Origin: Alteromonas_F sp964429915
GTDB taxonomy: Bacteria > Pseudomonadota > Gammaproteobacteria > Enterobacterales > Alteromonadaceae
Direction: 5' to 3'
Length of the DNA: 64,000 nt
NCBI GenBank assembly: GCA_964429915.1
Contig: CAYSDZ010000010.1
Location: 32,876 to 96,875 of the forward strand
The stretch's first letter is position 1. Every line of letters starts with the position of its first letter. Made by a program: the position numbers and the translations under genes. Below the pieces are notes generated by a model. It saw only the letters and a program-made list of their open reading frames with translations, was not told the DNA's origin and did not search any database. Shown one piece after another: positions 52,418-61,530 of this stretch.

Positions 52418-53911
52418 TTAATGGCCTCCAAGTACCTTATTTATCTCTTCAGGGTCGTCGTGAATACCAAATCTATCGATAATCGTGGCGCTCGCTTCGT
52501 TGACTCCCACCAATGTTACCGTGGACCCTTCGCGTTTAAACTTTAATACGACTTTATCGAGTGATTCCACAGCGGTTACATCCCAAAAATGAGCATGCTG
52601 AAGATCTATTTCTATCTGTTTGGCAACCGTTTTAAAATCAAAGGCATTCACAAACTTTTCTGCTGAATTGAAAAACACTTGTCCATGCACTTTGTATTTG
52701 GCCGATTTTGTGTGTTCATCAAATTCCGACTCAACATACATAAAATGACTAACTTTATTAGCAAAAAATACCGAAGCAAATAGAACTCCAACAAATACGC
52801 CGTACGCCAAGTTATGCGTGGCTACTGTTACTAGAACAGTAGCTAACATACTAACGTTATACGACAATGGATGTGAACGTAAGTTGCGAATTGACTCCCA
52901 ACTAAATGTACCAATAGACACCATAATCATAACCGCCACTAGGGCTGCCATCGGAATTTGGCTTATCCAGTCACTTAAAAACACAACCATGATAAGTAAT
53001 AAGGCACCCGCAATAAACGTTGAAAGACGACCTCTTCCGCCAGACTTAACATTGATGATAGATTGCCCAATCATCGCACAACCTGCCATTCCGCCTAACA
53101 ATCCGGCTCCAATATTAGCAATGCCTTGTCCTTTACATTCTCTATTCTTATCGCTGTCGGTGTCGGTAAGGTCGTCAACAATCGTCGCCGTCATCAACGA
53201 TTCCAATAAGCCTACAACAGCCAGCGCAGCCGAGTAGGGCAATATAATGAATAGCGTTTCCATAGAAATCGGCACATCTGGCCATAAAAACACAGGTAAG
53301 GTATCGGGAAGTTGTCCCATATCACCCACGGTACGAATATCGAGACCAACAATCATTGCAAACGCTGTACAACTCAAAATACAGACGAGCGGAGAGGGTA
53401 AGGTTTTTCCGATAATTGGCACATAAGGAAATAAATAAATAATTCCTAGCCCTGCAGCCGTCATTGCATAGACATGCCAAGTGACGTTGGTTAACTCAGG
53501 CAGCTGCGCCATAAAAATTAAAATAGCTAAGGCATTAACAAATCCGGTTACCACAGAGCGAGAGACAAATGACATAAGCGACCCTAACTTAAGGTAGCCA
53601 GCCATAATTTGTAAGATACCTGTAAGTAGTGTGGCAGCCAGTAGATATTGCAGTCCATGCTCTTTTACCAAGGTCACCATCACAAGGGCCATCGCTCCTG
53701 TAGCCGCTGAAATCATTCCAGGACGCCCACCGACAAACGCTATGATTACCGCAATACAAAATGACGCATACAAGCCGACTTTGGGATCAACGCCCGCGAT
53801 GATAGAAAAAGCAATAGCTTCGGGTATGAGTGCTAAGGCTACAACGATGCCGGCAAGTATGTCTCCGCGAAGGTTGCCGAACCAATCTTGTTTGGTAGAG
53901 TGTAATAACAT
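52418..53911 (-). CDS. SulP-family anion transporter with STAS domain
   Basis: 497 residues: about 12 hydrophobic helices starting LRGDILAGIVVALALIPEAIAF, a SulP signature, with GGMAGCAMIGQSIINVKSGGRGRLS in the transport core, and a short STAS domain from about residue 400. Members carry bicarbonate, sulfate or organic acids. The adjacent Usp gene and marine setting favour a bicarbonate-type carrier, but specificity is not visible in the sequence. Confidence 0.92.
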   Translation of the reverse strand: MLLHSTKQDWFGNLRGDILAGIVVALALIPEAIAFSIIAGVDPKVGLYASFCIAVIIAFVGGRPGMISAATGAMALVMVTLVKEHGLQYLLAATLLTGILQIMAGYLKLGSLMSFVSRSVVTGFVNALAILIFMAQLPELTNVTWHVYAMTAAGLGIIYLFPYVPIIGKTLPSPLVCILSCTAFAMIVGLDIRTVGDMGQLPDTLPVFLWPDVPISMETLFIILPYSAALAVVGLLESLMTATIVDDLTDTDSDKNRECKGQGIANIGAGLLGGMAGCAMIGQSIINVKSGGRGRLSTFIAGALLLIMVVFLSDWISQIPMAALVAVMIMVSIGTFSWESIRNLRSHPLSYNVSMLATVLVTVATHNLAYGVFVGVLFASVFFANKVSHFMYVESEFDEHTKSAKYKVHGQVFFNSAEKFVNAFDFKTVAKQIEIDLQHAHFWDVTAVESLDKVVLKFKREGSTVTLVGVNEASATIIDRFGIHDDPEEINKVLGGH

Positions 53912-54080
53912 TGAGAGAGTCTTTTATTTAAACTGAAACTTATTAAGCGGTGATCATACTCGTTTGCTGTGCAAAAGGCAGATTTTTTATCAAACATTAA
54001 TATACTACTAGCATTATGCTTTTACCTATTACTATACTGTTAGTGGGTTAAGCTGGTATACATGTGGGTGCAGATAGCTG

Positions 54081-54701
54081 ATGGACTGGTTTTATATTTC
54101 TAAGTTCTTTTTAGCGTTTTATTTCTCTAGCGTTGCGGTCATTTACACGCTTAGGTTAACGGTATACGACAAAACACCTAAACAAAAGAAAGTGTTTGCC
54201 GGAGTTAGGTACAGCAAAACGTGGTGGAATCATATTCTTTTCAGGCTGTTTAGGGTTGTGATTTGGGCTTTATGCGTAGCGCGTTTATTTGCGCCAAACC
54301 TAGATTCAGTGCTTGTTCCTTTTCATGCTTTGGTCTCACCTACGCTTTTGGGCTTGGGAATGGTACTTATGTTGTCTGGCTTTATGATTACTTTATCTGC
54401 TCACAAGCAACTCGGCGATAATTGGCGAAGTGGGATTGACCCTAATGGCCCCACAATACTCCATAAAAACGGGATGTATCGGTTTTCTAGAAACCCTATG
54501 TATATTGGTATTATTTCAGCTCAAACAGGCTTCTTTTTTACTTTGCCTTCTTTATTTACTCTAATATGTTCAATCGTTGGTAGCTACGCCATCATTAGAC
54601 AAATTCATGCTGAAGAAAAACATTTAATCAGTGTTTTTCCATTCGAATATGAGCAATACTTAAAAGCAGTACCTAGGTATTTATCTTTTTTTAGAGTTTA
54701 A
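54081..54701 (+). CDS. Isoprenylcysteine carboxyl methyltransferase-family membrane protein
   Basis: 206 residues with about five hydrophobic segments. The C-terminal methyltransferase core has NGMYRFSRNPMYIGIISAQTG and the E-x-x-L-x-x-x-F-x-x-EY-x-x-Y end (EEKHLISVFPFEYEQYLKAV), the ICMT/PEMT pattern that binds SAM at the membrane face. Bacterial substrates are usually unknown. Isolated gene, same direction as the nitrilase 48 nt later. Confidence 0.85.
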   Translation: MDWFYISKFFLAFYFSSVAVIYTLRLTVYDKTPKQKKVFAGVRYSKTWWNHILFRLFRVVIWALCVARLFAPNLDSVLVPFHALVSPTLLGLGMVLMLSGFMITLSAHKQLGDNWRSGIDPNGPTILHKNGMYRFSRNPMYIGIISAQTGFFFTLPSLFTLICSIVGSYAIIRQIHAEEKHLISVFPFEYEQYLKAVPRYLSFFRV

Positions 54702-54749
54702 CCTTATTAGTCAACATTCAAACAAGGTTAAACGTCCTTTTTTGTTCGG

Positions 54750-55715
54750 ATGACTATGAATAATTCAAATAATCTCTCAGTTGCCTTAGCTCAGATTTCA
54801 CCGGTTTGGGGCAATAAACACAAAACTATTGAAAAAATATTAGATGCAGCGCAAACAGCCGTAAATCAAAAGGCCAATTTAGTGACATTTGGTGAAGGTC
54901 TACTTCCTGGGTATCCGTTTTGGATAGAACGCACTCATGGCGCTGAATTTAATTCAACCAAACAAAAAACCTTACATAGCCACTATGTTTCACAAGCGGT
55001 CAGTATTGAAGATGGCGATCTCGATGGTATTTGCCAATTTGCAAAACAAAATAATATCAGTTTTGTATTAGGTGCTATCGAACGTCCTTCTGATAGAGGC
55101 GGCCATAGTGTGTATTGTTCTGCGGTGTATATTGATGAAAATGGCATTATTCAATCAGTACACAGAAAACTTCAGCCTACTTATGAAGAACGGTTAACAT
55201 GGGCACCGGGCGATGGACATGGATTAGTTACCCATAAGCTTAAAGAATTTACCGTAGGCGCATTAAATTGTTGGGAGAACTGGATGCCATTAGCGCGTGC
55301 AGCCATGTATGCTCAGGGTGAAGATTTACGGGTTGCTATCTGGCCAGGTGGCGAACACAATACACACGACATCACGCGCTTCATTGCAAAAGAGGGACGC
55401 AGTTATGTCATGTCGGTCTCTGGCTTAATGAGACCTACGGATTTTCCCTCAACAACGCCGTATCTTGAAGAGATACTGTCGTATAACGATTCAGAATTTA
55501 TAGCTAATGGCGCATCGTGCCTCAGTGCACCTGATGGGTCGTGGGTGATAGAGCCTCAAATAGGCGTAGAAGGCGTGTTTGTTGCTGAAATAGATCATAA
55601 AAAAGTATTGGAAGAAAGACAAAATTTTGACCCCGTCGGACATTACTCTCGCCCTGATGTCACTCAATTAATCGTTAATCGAGAACGTCAGTCCACGATA
55701 AAATTTAAAGGATAA
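54750..55715 (+). CDS. Nitrilase-type carbon-nitrogen hydrolase
   Basis: 321 residues with the Glu-Lys-Cys catalytic set: Glu in TFGEGLLPGYPFW, Lys in HRKLQPTYEERLTW, Cys in GALNCWENWMPLAR. The HRK-x-x-PTYEE-R and CWEN wording belongs to true nitrilases (branch 1), which turn nitriles into acids and ammonia, more than to amidases. The substrate is unknown. It ends 5 nt before upp, so they share a transcript without an obvious metabolic link. Confidence 0.9.
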   Translation: MTMNNSNNLSVALAQISPVWGNKHKTIEKILDAAQTAVNQKANLVTFGEGLLPGYPFWIERTHGAEFNSTKQKTLHSHYVSQAVSIEDGDLDGICQFAKQNNISFVLGAIERPSDRGGHSVYCSAVYIDENGIIQSVHRKLQPTYEERLTWAPGDGHGLVTHKLKEFTVGALNCWENWMPLARAAMYAQGEDLRVAIWPGGEHNTHDITRFIAKEGRSYVMSVSGLMRPTDFPSTTPYLEEILSYNDSEFIANGASCLSAPDGSWVIEPQIGVEGVFVAEIDHKKVLEERQNFDPVGHYSRPDVTQLIVNRERQSTIKFKG

Positions 55716-55720
55716 CTTGT

Positions 55721-56350
55721 ATGCCAGTGCATGAAATTCAGCACCCCTTGGTACAACACAAACTGGGACTCATGCGCGTTCAAGGAGTGAGTAGTAAAGA
55801 TTTTCGAGAGCTTGCCAGCGAAGTGGGGAATTTGTTGACCTACGAAGCGTCTAGAGATCTTAAAACCGAAACGGTCAAAATTAAAAGCTGGAACGGTAAA
55901 GACATCTCTGTAAAGAAGATAAAAGGTAAAAAAATCACGGTAGTGCCTATTTTACGCGCGGGATTAGGCATGATGGAGGGGGTATTGCAACTGATCCCCA
56001 ATGCAAAGATCAGTGTGGTTGGGCTGTACAGAGACGAAAAAACACTGGAGCCAGTCGCTTATTTTGACAAAGTGGTTAGCGACATTCCCAAGCGTACCGC
56101 ACTCATTGTTGATCCTATGCTTGCCACAGGAGGCACCTTAATCGCCACTATCGATTTATTGAAAGAAAAAGGCTGTAAGCAGATTATGGGCTTGTTTTTG
56201 GTTGCCGCACCAGAGGGCATAGAAGCAGTGCAAGAAAAGCATCCTGATGTTCATATTTACACGGCAGCAGTGGATGACCGCCTTAACGAAAAAGGATACA
56301 TTCTGCCCGGTTTGGGTGATGCTGGCGACAAAATATTTGGCACGCGATAA
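55721..56350 (+). CDS. upp: Uracil phosphoribosyltransferase
   Basis: Salvages uracil to UMP using PRPP. The 209 residues begin MPVHEIQHPLVQHKLGLMR and have the PRPP motif LIVDPMLATGGTL and the uracil-binding YILPGLGDAGDKIFGT near the end. Length equals E. coli Upp (208). Between the nitrilase and galM. Confidence 0.97.
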   Translation: MPVHEIQHPLVQHKLGLMRVQGVSSKDFRELASEVGNLLTYEASRDLKTETVKIKSWNGKDISVKKIKGKKITVVPILRAGLGMMEGVLQLIPNAKISVVGLYRDEKTLEPVAYFDKVVSDIPKRTALIVDPMLATGGTLIATIDLLKEKGCKQIMGLFLVAAPEGIEAVQEKHPDVHIYTAAVDDRLNEKGYILPGLGDAGDKIFGTR

Positions 56351-56396
56351 GTGATCAGCCTGCGCTTGAACTTGAGATAGAGAGGGGAGAGGGTTT

Positions 56397-57356
56397 GTGT
56401 TAACGTTTACAACAATAAAAAATACTAAGGGCATGAAAGTGACTTTGTGCAACTTCGGTGCTCGGATAACCGGAATCGAGGTATTGCTTGACGGCCTTTA
56501 TCAGCCAATGCTTTGCAGCTATCAAGATAAAAATCGTCACGAAGAGGATCCGTTTTATTTAGGCGCAGTTTGTGGCCCTGTGTGCAATCGCATTTCGCAA
56601 GCTCAATTTATGTTAAATGACGAAACCTATCAGCTCGATGCCAATGAAAACGGCAATACTTTGCATTCCGGCGCTAAAGCAATATCGAACCAATTCTGGA
56701 CTGTATCGTCTGTTAAACATGATGAGGTTATCTTTTCTCTGACTGTCAAACACCTCGACGACCATTTTCCGGGTAATCGTATTTTTCGCGCCGCGTATAC
56801 GCTAGATAACGATAATGCTTTAAGTGTTGAGCTATCTGTTACCACTGACCAAGACACTCCGATTAATTTAACGAATCATGCTTATTTCAATTTGGGCGAA
56901 GATACGATCACTGACCTTGAATTTACATTGCAGGCCCATGCGTTTCTGGAAAAAGATAAGCAGGCTATACCGACAGGAAGGCTAATTTCGACACAAAAAA
57001 CACGACTTGAAACAAAGGAGTGGCAAACAATAGGAAATTACATCAATAACAATGCATACGAACAAATTACAAGCGAGCAGGGCGTCGATCATTGCTTTGT
57101 GTTAGATAAAACAGAACCAGTTGCACAGTTGCGCTCAGTTAAAAATGCCGTTCAACTCGACATATTTACCAACCAGAATACAATTCAGCTGTACACAGGA
57201 CAGTGGTTAAGTAGTCCGTTCAAACCCTACGGTGGCGTATGCTTTGAGTGTCAAGATTATGTAGATGCGGTAAATCAAGTAGATTTTCCGTCAATCATAG
57301 TAAAAAAAGACACGCGTTATGTGAATCGCACTGTTTTGAAATTTACTCAGCTTTAA
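56397..57356 (+). CDS. galM: Aldose 1-epimerase (galactose mutarotase)
   Basis: 319 residues, probably from GTG 56397 with a GGGGAGAGGG purine tract upstream. It interconverts alpha and beta sugar anomers. Key features are NRISQAQF, LHSGAKAISNQFW with a catalytic His, INLTNHAYFNLGE with the second His, and GGVCFECQDYVDAVNQ with the catalytic Glu. No galactose operon surrounds it. Confidence 0.92.
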   Translation: MLTFTTIKNTKGMKVTLCNFGARITGIEVLLDGLYQPMLCSYQDKNRHEEDPFYLGAVCGPVCNRISQAQFMLNDETYQLDANENGNTLHSGAKAISNQFWTVSSVKHDEVIFSLTVKHLDDHFPGNRIFRAAYTLDNDNALSVELSVTTDQDTPINLTNHAYFNLGEDTITDLEFTLQAHAFLEKDKQAIPTGRLISTQKTRLETKEWQTIGNYINNNAYEQITSEQGVDHCFVLDKTEPVAQLRSVKNAVQLDIFTNQNTIQLYTGQWLSSPFKPYGGVCFECQDYVDAVNQVDFPSIIVKKDTRYVNRTVLKFTQL

Positions 57357-57397
57357 TGGTTTACAGTCCGAAAAACAATAAATAAGCATGAACAACG

Positions 57398-58738
57398 ATG
57401 TCTGAACCTTTACAAAACCTGATTGAAGAAGTGATCCAGCAAACCCAAGCTGAATCACCCGTGCAAACTACCACTACGGTTTTAGCGCAAGCTGATGATA
57501 AAGAGCTTGCACTACTATTAGAATCGCTGCCGATTGAAGAACGCTTAGCATTGTGGGAGACCGTAGCAGATAAGCGCAAATTAGGCGTGCTTATTGAAAT
57601 GCGCAGCGACCCACGAGAAGTGCTGATTGCATCAAGCGATGGCGACTTGTGGGATAAAATTTTTGTTGATATTGAAGCAGAAGAGCTGCTTGAATTGTCA
57701 GATTCCTTGCCTCAAGTCTTGTTAGACCAAGCGTTTTCGGCCATGGACAAAGTACAAAAAACGTATTTTGCTCAAGCAAACGAATATCCTGAAACGCAAA
57801 TAGGCCATTGGGCATCTCACAGCTTTTTATCTTTGCCGATTAATGCCAAAGTACGAGACGGCTTGCGGCTTATTCGTCGAGAAATTCCCCAGCATTGCGA
57901 CCTCATATTTTTAACCAACCGTTCGGGACAATTTTCAGAGGCCGTGCCAATCGCGCAATTATTTGGTCAACCTGAACATCTCCCATTGGTCGATTTAGCA
58001 CTTGAAGACCTGCTAACTGTTAGCGATACAGAATCGTGTTTAGTGGCGTCAAAACAAGTGCAACTTTCGGGTTTTGGCGCCTTACCGGTCGTCGACGGGA
58101 ATCAAAAATTGATTGGTCGTCTAGATGTCACTACCGCAGCAGAATTGTCGTTTGAAGAATACGAAAGACAACAAATGGCTAGTGCAGGTATGGATGAAGA
58201 CGAAGATTTATTTTCACCCGTAGCAAAAAGCGCAAAAAATCGTGCGATTTGGTTAGGCATCAACTTGCTAACCGCGTTTATGGCAAGCGCATTTATTGGA
58301 TTGTTTGAAGCCACCTTGCAGCAGGTTGTAGCACTGGCGGTACTGATGCCCGTGGTGGCTAGCATGGGTGGGATCGCGGGCAGTCAAACCCTCACACTGA
58401 TAATACGTGGCCTTGCGCTTAAACAAGTCAGTCCTGCTAATGTGGGTGCTTTGTTGTCAAAAGAACTCAAAGTAGGGGGCTTAAACGGGATTATTTGGGC
58501 TTTGGTGATTGGCGTAGTTGCAGTCGCTTGGTTTGGTACGCCTATGCTTGGGGTCGTCATTGGACTCGCAATTTTAGTAAACATTCTGGCAGCGGCTACG
58601 GCCGGTATTTTCGTGCCAGTATTGCTCGATAAACTCAACATTGACCCCGCGTTATCAGGCTCGGTTGTTTTAACGACTGTAACCGATATTGTCGGATTTG
58701 TTGCCTTTCTAGGTTTAGGCACATGGTTGCTGATTTAA
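57398..58738 (+). CDS. mgtE: MgtE-family magnesium transporter
   Basis: 446 residues: an N-terminal superhelical domain (LESLPIEERLALWE), CBS pair in the middle (about 150-250), and five membrane helices from about residue 285, with GIAGSQTLTLIIRGLAL and ALSGSVVLTTVTDIVGF containing the conserved Asp that binds Mg2+ in the pore. Passive Mg2+ influx gated by internal Mg2+. A CNNM-like gene follows 39 nt later. Confidence 0.92.
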   Translation: MSEPLQNLIEEVIQQTQAESPVQTTTTVLAQADDKELALLLESLPIEERLALWETVADKRKLGVLIEMRSDPREVLIASSDGDLWDKIFVDIEAEELLELSDSLPQVLLDQAFSAMDKVQKTYFAQANEYPETQIGHWASHSFLSLPINAKVRDGLRLIRREIPQHCDLIFLTNRSGQFSEAVPIAQLFGQPEHLPLVDLALEDLLTVSDTESCLVASKQVQLSGFGALPVVDGNQKLIGRLDVTTAAELSFEEYERQQMASAGMDEDEDLFSPVAKSAKNRAIWLGINLLTAFMASAFIGLFEATLQQVVALAVLMPVVASMGGIAGSQTLTLIIRGLALKQVSPANVGALLSKELKVGGLNGIIWALVIGVVAVAWFGTPMLGVVIGLAILVNILAAATAGIFVPVLLDKLNIDPALSGSVVLTTVTDIVGFVAFLGLGTWLLI

Positions 58739-58777
58739 TTTAGTTTAATTTTATTGATAACGGTGTAAGGATTAATA

Positions 58778-59902
58778 ATGGCACTCTCTCTTACTCAACA
58801 CGACTTAACAATTTGGTTGGGTATTCTGTTTTGTATTTCACAATCAGCCATGTTTTCTGGCTTAAATTTGGCCTTTTTCTCGTTGAATCGATTACAACTT
58901 GAAATGGAAGTATCGCATGGTCACAAATCAGCCAAGAAGATATTAAAGCTACGACAAGATTCTAATTTTTTACTCACAACCATTCTATGGGGCAATGTGG
59001 GTATCAACGTATTGCTAACGCTGCTGTCTGATTCCGTACTCGTAGGCGCAAGTGCATTTATTTTTTCTACGGGATTCATCACCATTTTTGGTGAAATATT
59101 GCCACAGGCTTATTTTTCAAGGAATGCTATGCGTATGGCTAGCTTTCTATCTCCAGCAATGCGTTTTTATCAATTTTTGCTTTATCCAGTGGCTAAGCCC
59201 TCAGCGTTAATTTTGGATGGATGGCTTGGTAAAGAGGGTGTTGAATACATGCGCGATCGAGATTTACGTCGCGTGTTAAAGCAACATGTTGAAGCTGAAG
59301 AGGCAGAAGTTGATCATGTTGAAGGCATTGGCGCACTTAACTTTTTGGCAATAGATGACATTCGGGTTTCTCAAGAAGGCGAATTGCTCGATCCGAAGTC
59401 TATTATTCAGTTACCCACTAAAGTCGATTTTCCTATCATTCCCGATTTTGTTAGAGAAAGTTCAGACGAGCTGCTTCGTAAAATTAATGCTAGTGGACAT
59501 AACTGGGTGGTACTTGCTGACAGTAAAAACCAACCCCATCTCATACTCGATGCTGATGGCGCGTTACGAGCTGCCTTGTTTAATACAGAAAAGCCCTTCG
59601 ATATTTACGACTATTGCCATCGCCCCTTAATTGTTCGCGATGAAAAACTAACCTTAGGTGATGTCATTTGGCATTTAAAAGCGCAAGAAAGCTTAGATGC
59701 ACACCACGATGGTACAATAGACGTGGATGTCGTGCTGGTTTGGGGAGAAAATCCAAGAATTATTACAGGCGCAGATATCCTAGGTCGATTGCTGAAAGGG
59801 ATCAGCGCTCAAATGCCTGACACGATACTTTCCAATGTTGCAGCTGTGCAAACTGAGAAGGAAACGACAGACAGTGAAGAAGTAAAAACCAAAAAAGGTT
59901 GA
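58778..59902 (+). CDS. CNNM/DUF21-domain membrane protein
   Basis: 374 residues: a DUF21 membrane domain (first about 170 residues, with SAMFSGLNLAFFSLNRLQLEME and FGEILPQAYFSRNAMRM) followed by a CBS-pair region. This is the architecture of CorC/YfjD/CNNM proteins linked to Mg2+ export or sodium-coupled exchange. No CorC-HlyC tail is evident. Next to mgtE, so joint magnesium handling is likely. The accessory island starts directly after its stop codon. Confidence 0.9.
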   Translation: MALSLTQHDLTIWLGILFCISQSAMFSGLNLAFFSLNRLQLEMEVSHGHKSAKKILKLRQDSNFLLTTILWGNVGINVLLTLLSDSVLVGASAFIFSTGFITIFGEILPQAYFSRNAMRMASFLSPAMRFYQFLLYPVAKPSALILDGWLGKEGVEYMRDRDLRRVLKQHVEAEEAEVDHVEGIGALNFLAIDDIRVSQEGELLDPKSIIQLPTKVDFPIIPDFVRESSDELLRKINASGHNWVVLADSKNQPHLILDADGALRAALFNTEKPFDIYDYCHRPLIVRDEKLTLGDVIWHLKAQESLDAHHDGTIDVDVVLVWGENPRIITGADILGRLLKGISAQMPDTILSNVAAVQTEKETTDSEEVKTKKG

Positions 59903-59909
59903 TACTCCG

Positions 59910-60137
59910 TTACACTTTTCGTCCTTTTCCGCTAGAGGCGCGCCTGCGCCTTTCAACTTGAACATACACGGTATCCGTGGTCGCGCTACTCGCATGGCCG
60001 AGATCTTCTGATAAGTCTTTAAGCGGCCTGTCTCTTTCTATTTCCATACTGGCACCCGTGTGCCGTAAGTAATGTGTCGTTGCTTCGCTTAGTTTTTGTG
60101 CGGATTCTAAGCCATGTTCTGACTTCATCTTTTGGCT
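59910..60137 (-). pseudogene. Truncated tyrosine recombinase (C-terminal 72 residues)
   Basis: About 72 residues aligned to residues 340-411 of the complete integrase next door, with 7 or so substitutions (about 90% identical), including the catalytic HYLRH and GH...Y residues. The DNA differs at many synonymous positions, so it is not a recent copy. Homology stops abruptly upstream of MKSEHG, where LSQK replaces the expected AFEK and the frame soon ends. It is a leftover from a related element once inserted here, its stop only 7 nt from the CNNM-like gene stop. Confidence 0.85.
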
Positions 60138-60201
60138 GAGCCACCGTTTAGGTCACAGATTTACGATGTTTGTTCATAATCCTCTGATATTTATATAGAT
60201 T

Positions 60202-61440
60202 TCATTCAACTTTTCTATCTTTACCAGATGAGGCTCGTCGCTTTCGCTCTACTTGCACATAGACGGTATCCGTTGTAGCGCTGCTTGAATGCCCTAGGTC
60301 CTCTGATAAATCTTTCAATGGGCGGTCGCGCTCAATCTCCATACTTGCGCCCGTATGTCTTAGGTAATGAGTGGTAGCTTCATTTAGCTTTTGTGCAGCA
60401 TCCAGTCCATGTTCCGTCTTCATTTTTTCAAACGCTTTATCAAATACTTCTTGAACTAATCTAGAAACTTGACGACTAGTAAGCCCACCACGACCTCTTA
60501 TTTTTTCCACTAATACCGTTTGCTCGCCCTTTGTTGGTAGCGGCGATAATCCGCGCCAAGCCCGATATCGTTTTAAAAAAGGCATATAGCCTTGTGGAAC
60601 TGTAATATCACGTATTTTCTTACCTTTGCCATAAATTTTCAGCCACCAATTGTCGTCCTCGTCAGTCCAAAAATGACTCATGAGTGGCGTCCACTCTTGT
60701 CTTTCAGAGAGCTCAGATAGCCTCAAAAACAAGGTTTTCATCGTTGATATGATGAATAGGTTACGTTCAAACAGTGCGTTGTTATCTGCAAGCTCCATCG
60801 CCGTATCAAGTACGTACTGCCATTGATGTTCGGTCAAACGACTTATGGTTTTGACCTGGCTATCTTTTATTAGGTGTTTGCAATCACGTTTGGCAAGGGG
60901 AATAGGATTACCAAAACAAATCTCTTCGTCGATTAGATGGCGGTAAAATGAACTTAACGCAACAAAGGTTGACTCTAGAGTTTGTAGTGAGGGTTTATAT
61001 TTTTTCGGGTCTAAAGTGCGGCCCTTGTCATATTTTGGTGGTGATTGCCTGAAGGGCGTCCACTTGAGGTTTGAAACAAAGTAACCGTTGCTTAGACTAA
61101 ACCGATCATGCAATTGCGAACTAATCCAATTAACTGGCGGTGCGACACAAAAATCAATATAGCGCAGTATGTCAGCTTTTCTTAAATCATCTACAGGCTG
61201 TTTGTCTACAAGAAACACCCACAGCAGAAATTTTTCAATATCGTTTCTAAAACGCACGTAAGTGTGCTCAGATTTATTTCTGCCAATATACAACAAGTAA
61301 CCCTTGGCCCATGACCAGTGTTGCTTCATCCAATTAGGTTGTTTATCAAGGAACGCCGAGAGGTGTGTATAGTCGTTAAGATTGAGTTCTGTTAACTCAA
61401 CATAGGTTGGAAATAAAGGAACAGGTTTTTTATTGGCCAA
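60202..61440 (-). CDS. Tyrosine recombinase/integrase of the island
   Basis: 412 residues starting at a TTG; no ATG is available between it and an upstream stop. The C-terminal catalytic set is complete: Arg240 in LFLRLSEL, Lys in YGKGKK, HYLR at 358-361, His384 in GHSS and Tyr394 in DTVYVQ. An N-terminal SAM-like region has FRNDIEKFLLWVF and the middle holds a charged DNA-binding part. It should excise and integrate the island. It is downstream of and co-directional with the pAgo gene, separated by a 38-bp palindrome. Confidence 0.93.
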   Translation of the reverse strand: MANKKPVPLFPTYVELTELNLNDYTHLSAFLDKQPNWMKQHWSWAKGYLLYIGRNKSEHTYVRFRNDIEKFLLWVFLVDKQPVDDLRKADILRYIDFCVAPPVNWISSQLHDRFSLSNGYFVSNLKWTPFRQSPPKYDKGRTLDPKKYKPSLQTLESTFVALSSFYRHLIDEEICFGNPIPLAKRDCKHLIKDSQVKTISRLTEHQWQYVLDTAMELADNNALFERNLFIISTMKTLFLRLSELSERQEWTPLMSHFWTDEDDNWWLKIYGKGKKIRDITVPQGYMPFLKRYRAWRGLSPLPTKGEQTVLVEKIRGRGGLTSRQVSRLVQEVFDKAFEKMKTEHGLDAAQKLNEATTHYLRHTGASMEIERDRPLKDLSEDLGHSSSATTDTVYVQVERKRRASSGKDRKVE

Positions 61441-61488
61441 GGCAAAGTTTTCTTTAGATGCTCATGCTTATAATATAATACACCGCTT

Positions 61489-61526
61489 ACACTATGTCTA
61501 ATACTGAAAGGTATTAGACATAGTGT
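61489..61526 (-). repeat. Perfect 16-bp inverted repeat between pAgo and integrase
   Basis: ACACTATGTCTAATAC (61489-61504) and its exact complement (61511-61526) flank TGAAAG; the pAgo stop lies 5 nt away. A weak TTTT run is found only on the plus-strand side. It could terminate the pAgo transcript, serve as an integrase binding or regulatory site, or insulate the two genes. Confidence 0.8.
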
Positions 61527-61530
61527 GGTT

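Noticed and set aside
59903..60200. Integrase fragment as a small intact gene
   Set aside because: It contains only the C-terminal catalytic portion, starts inside a conserved helix and lacks the Arg/Lys half of the active site, so it is a remnant.
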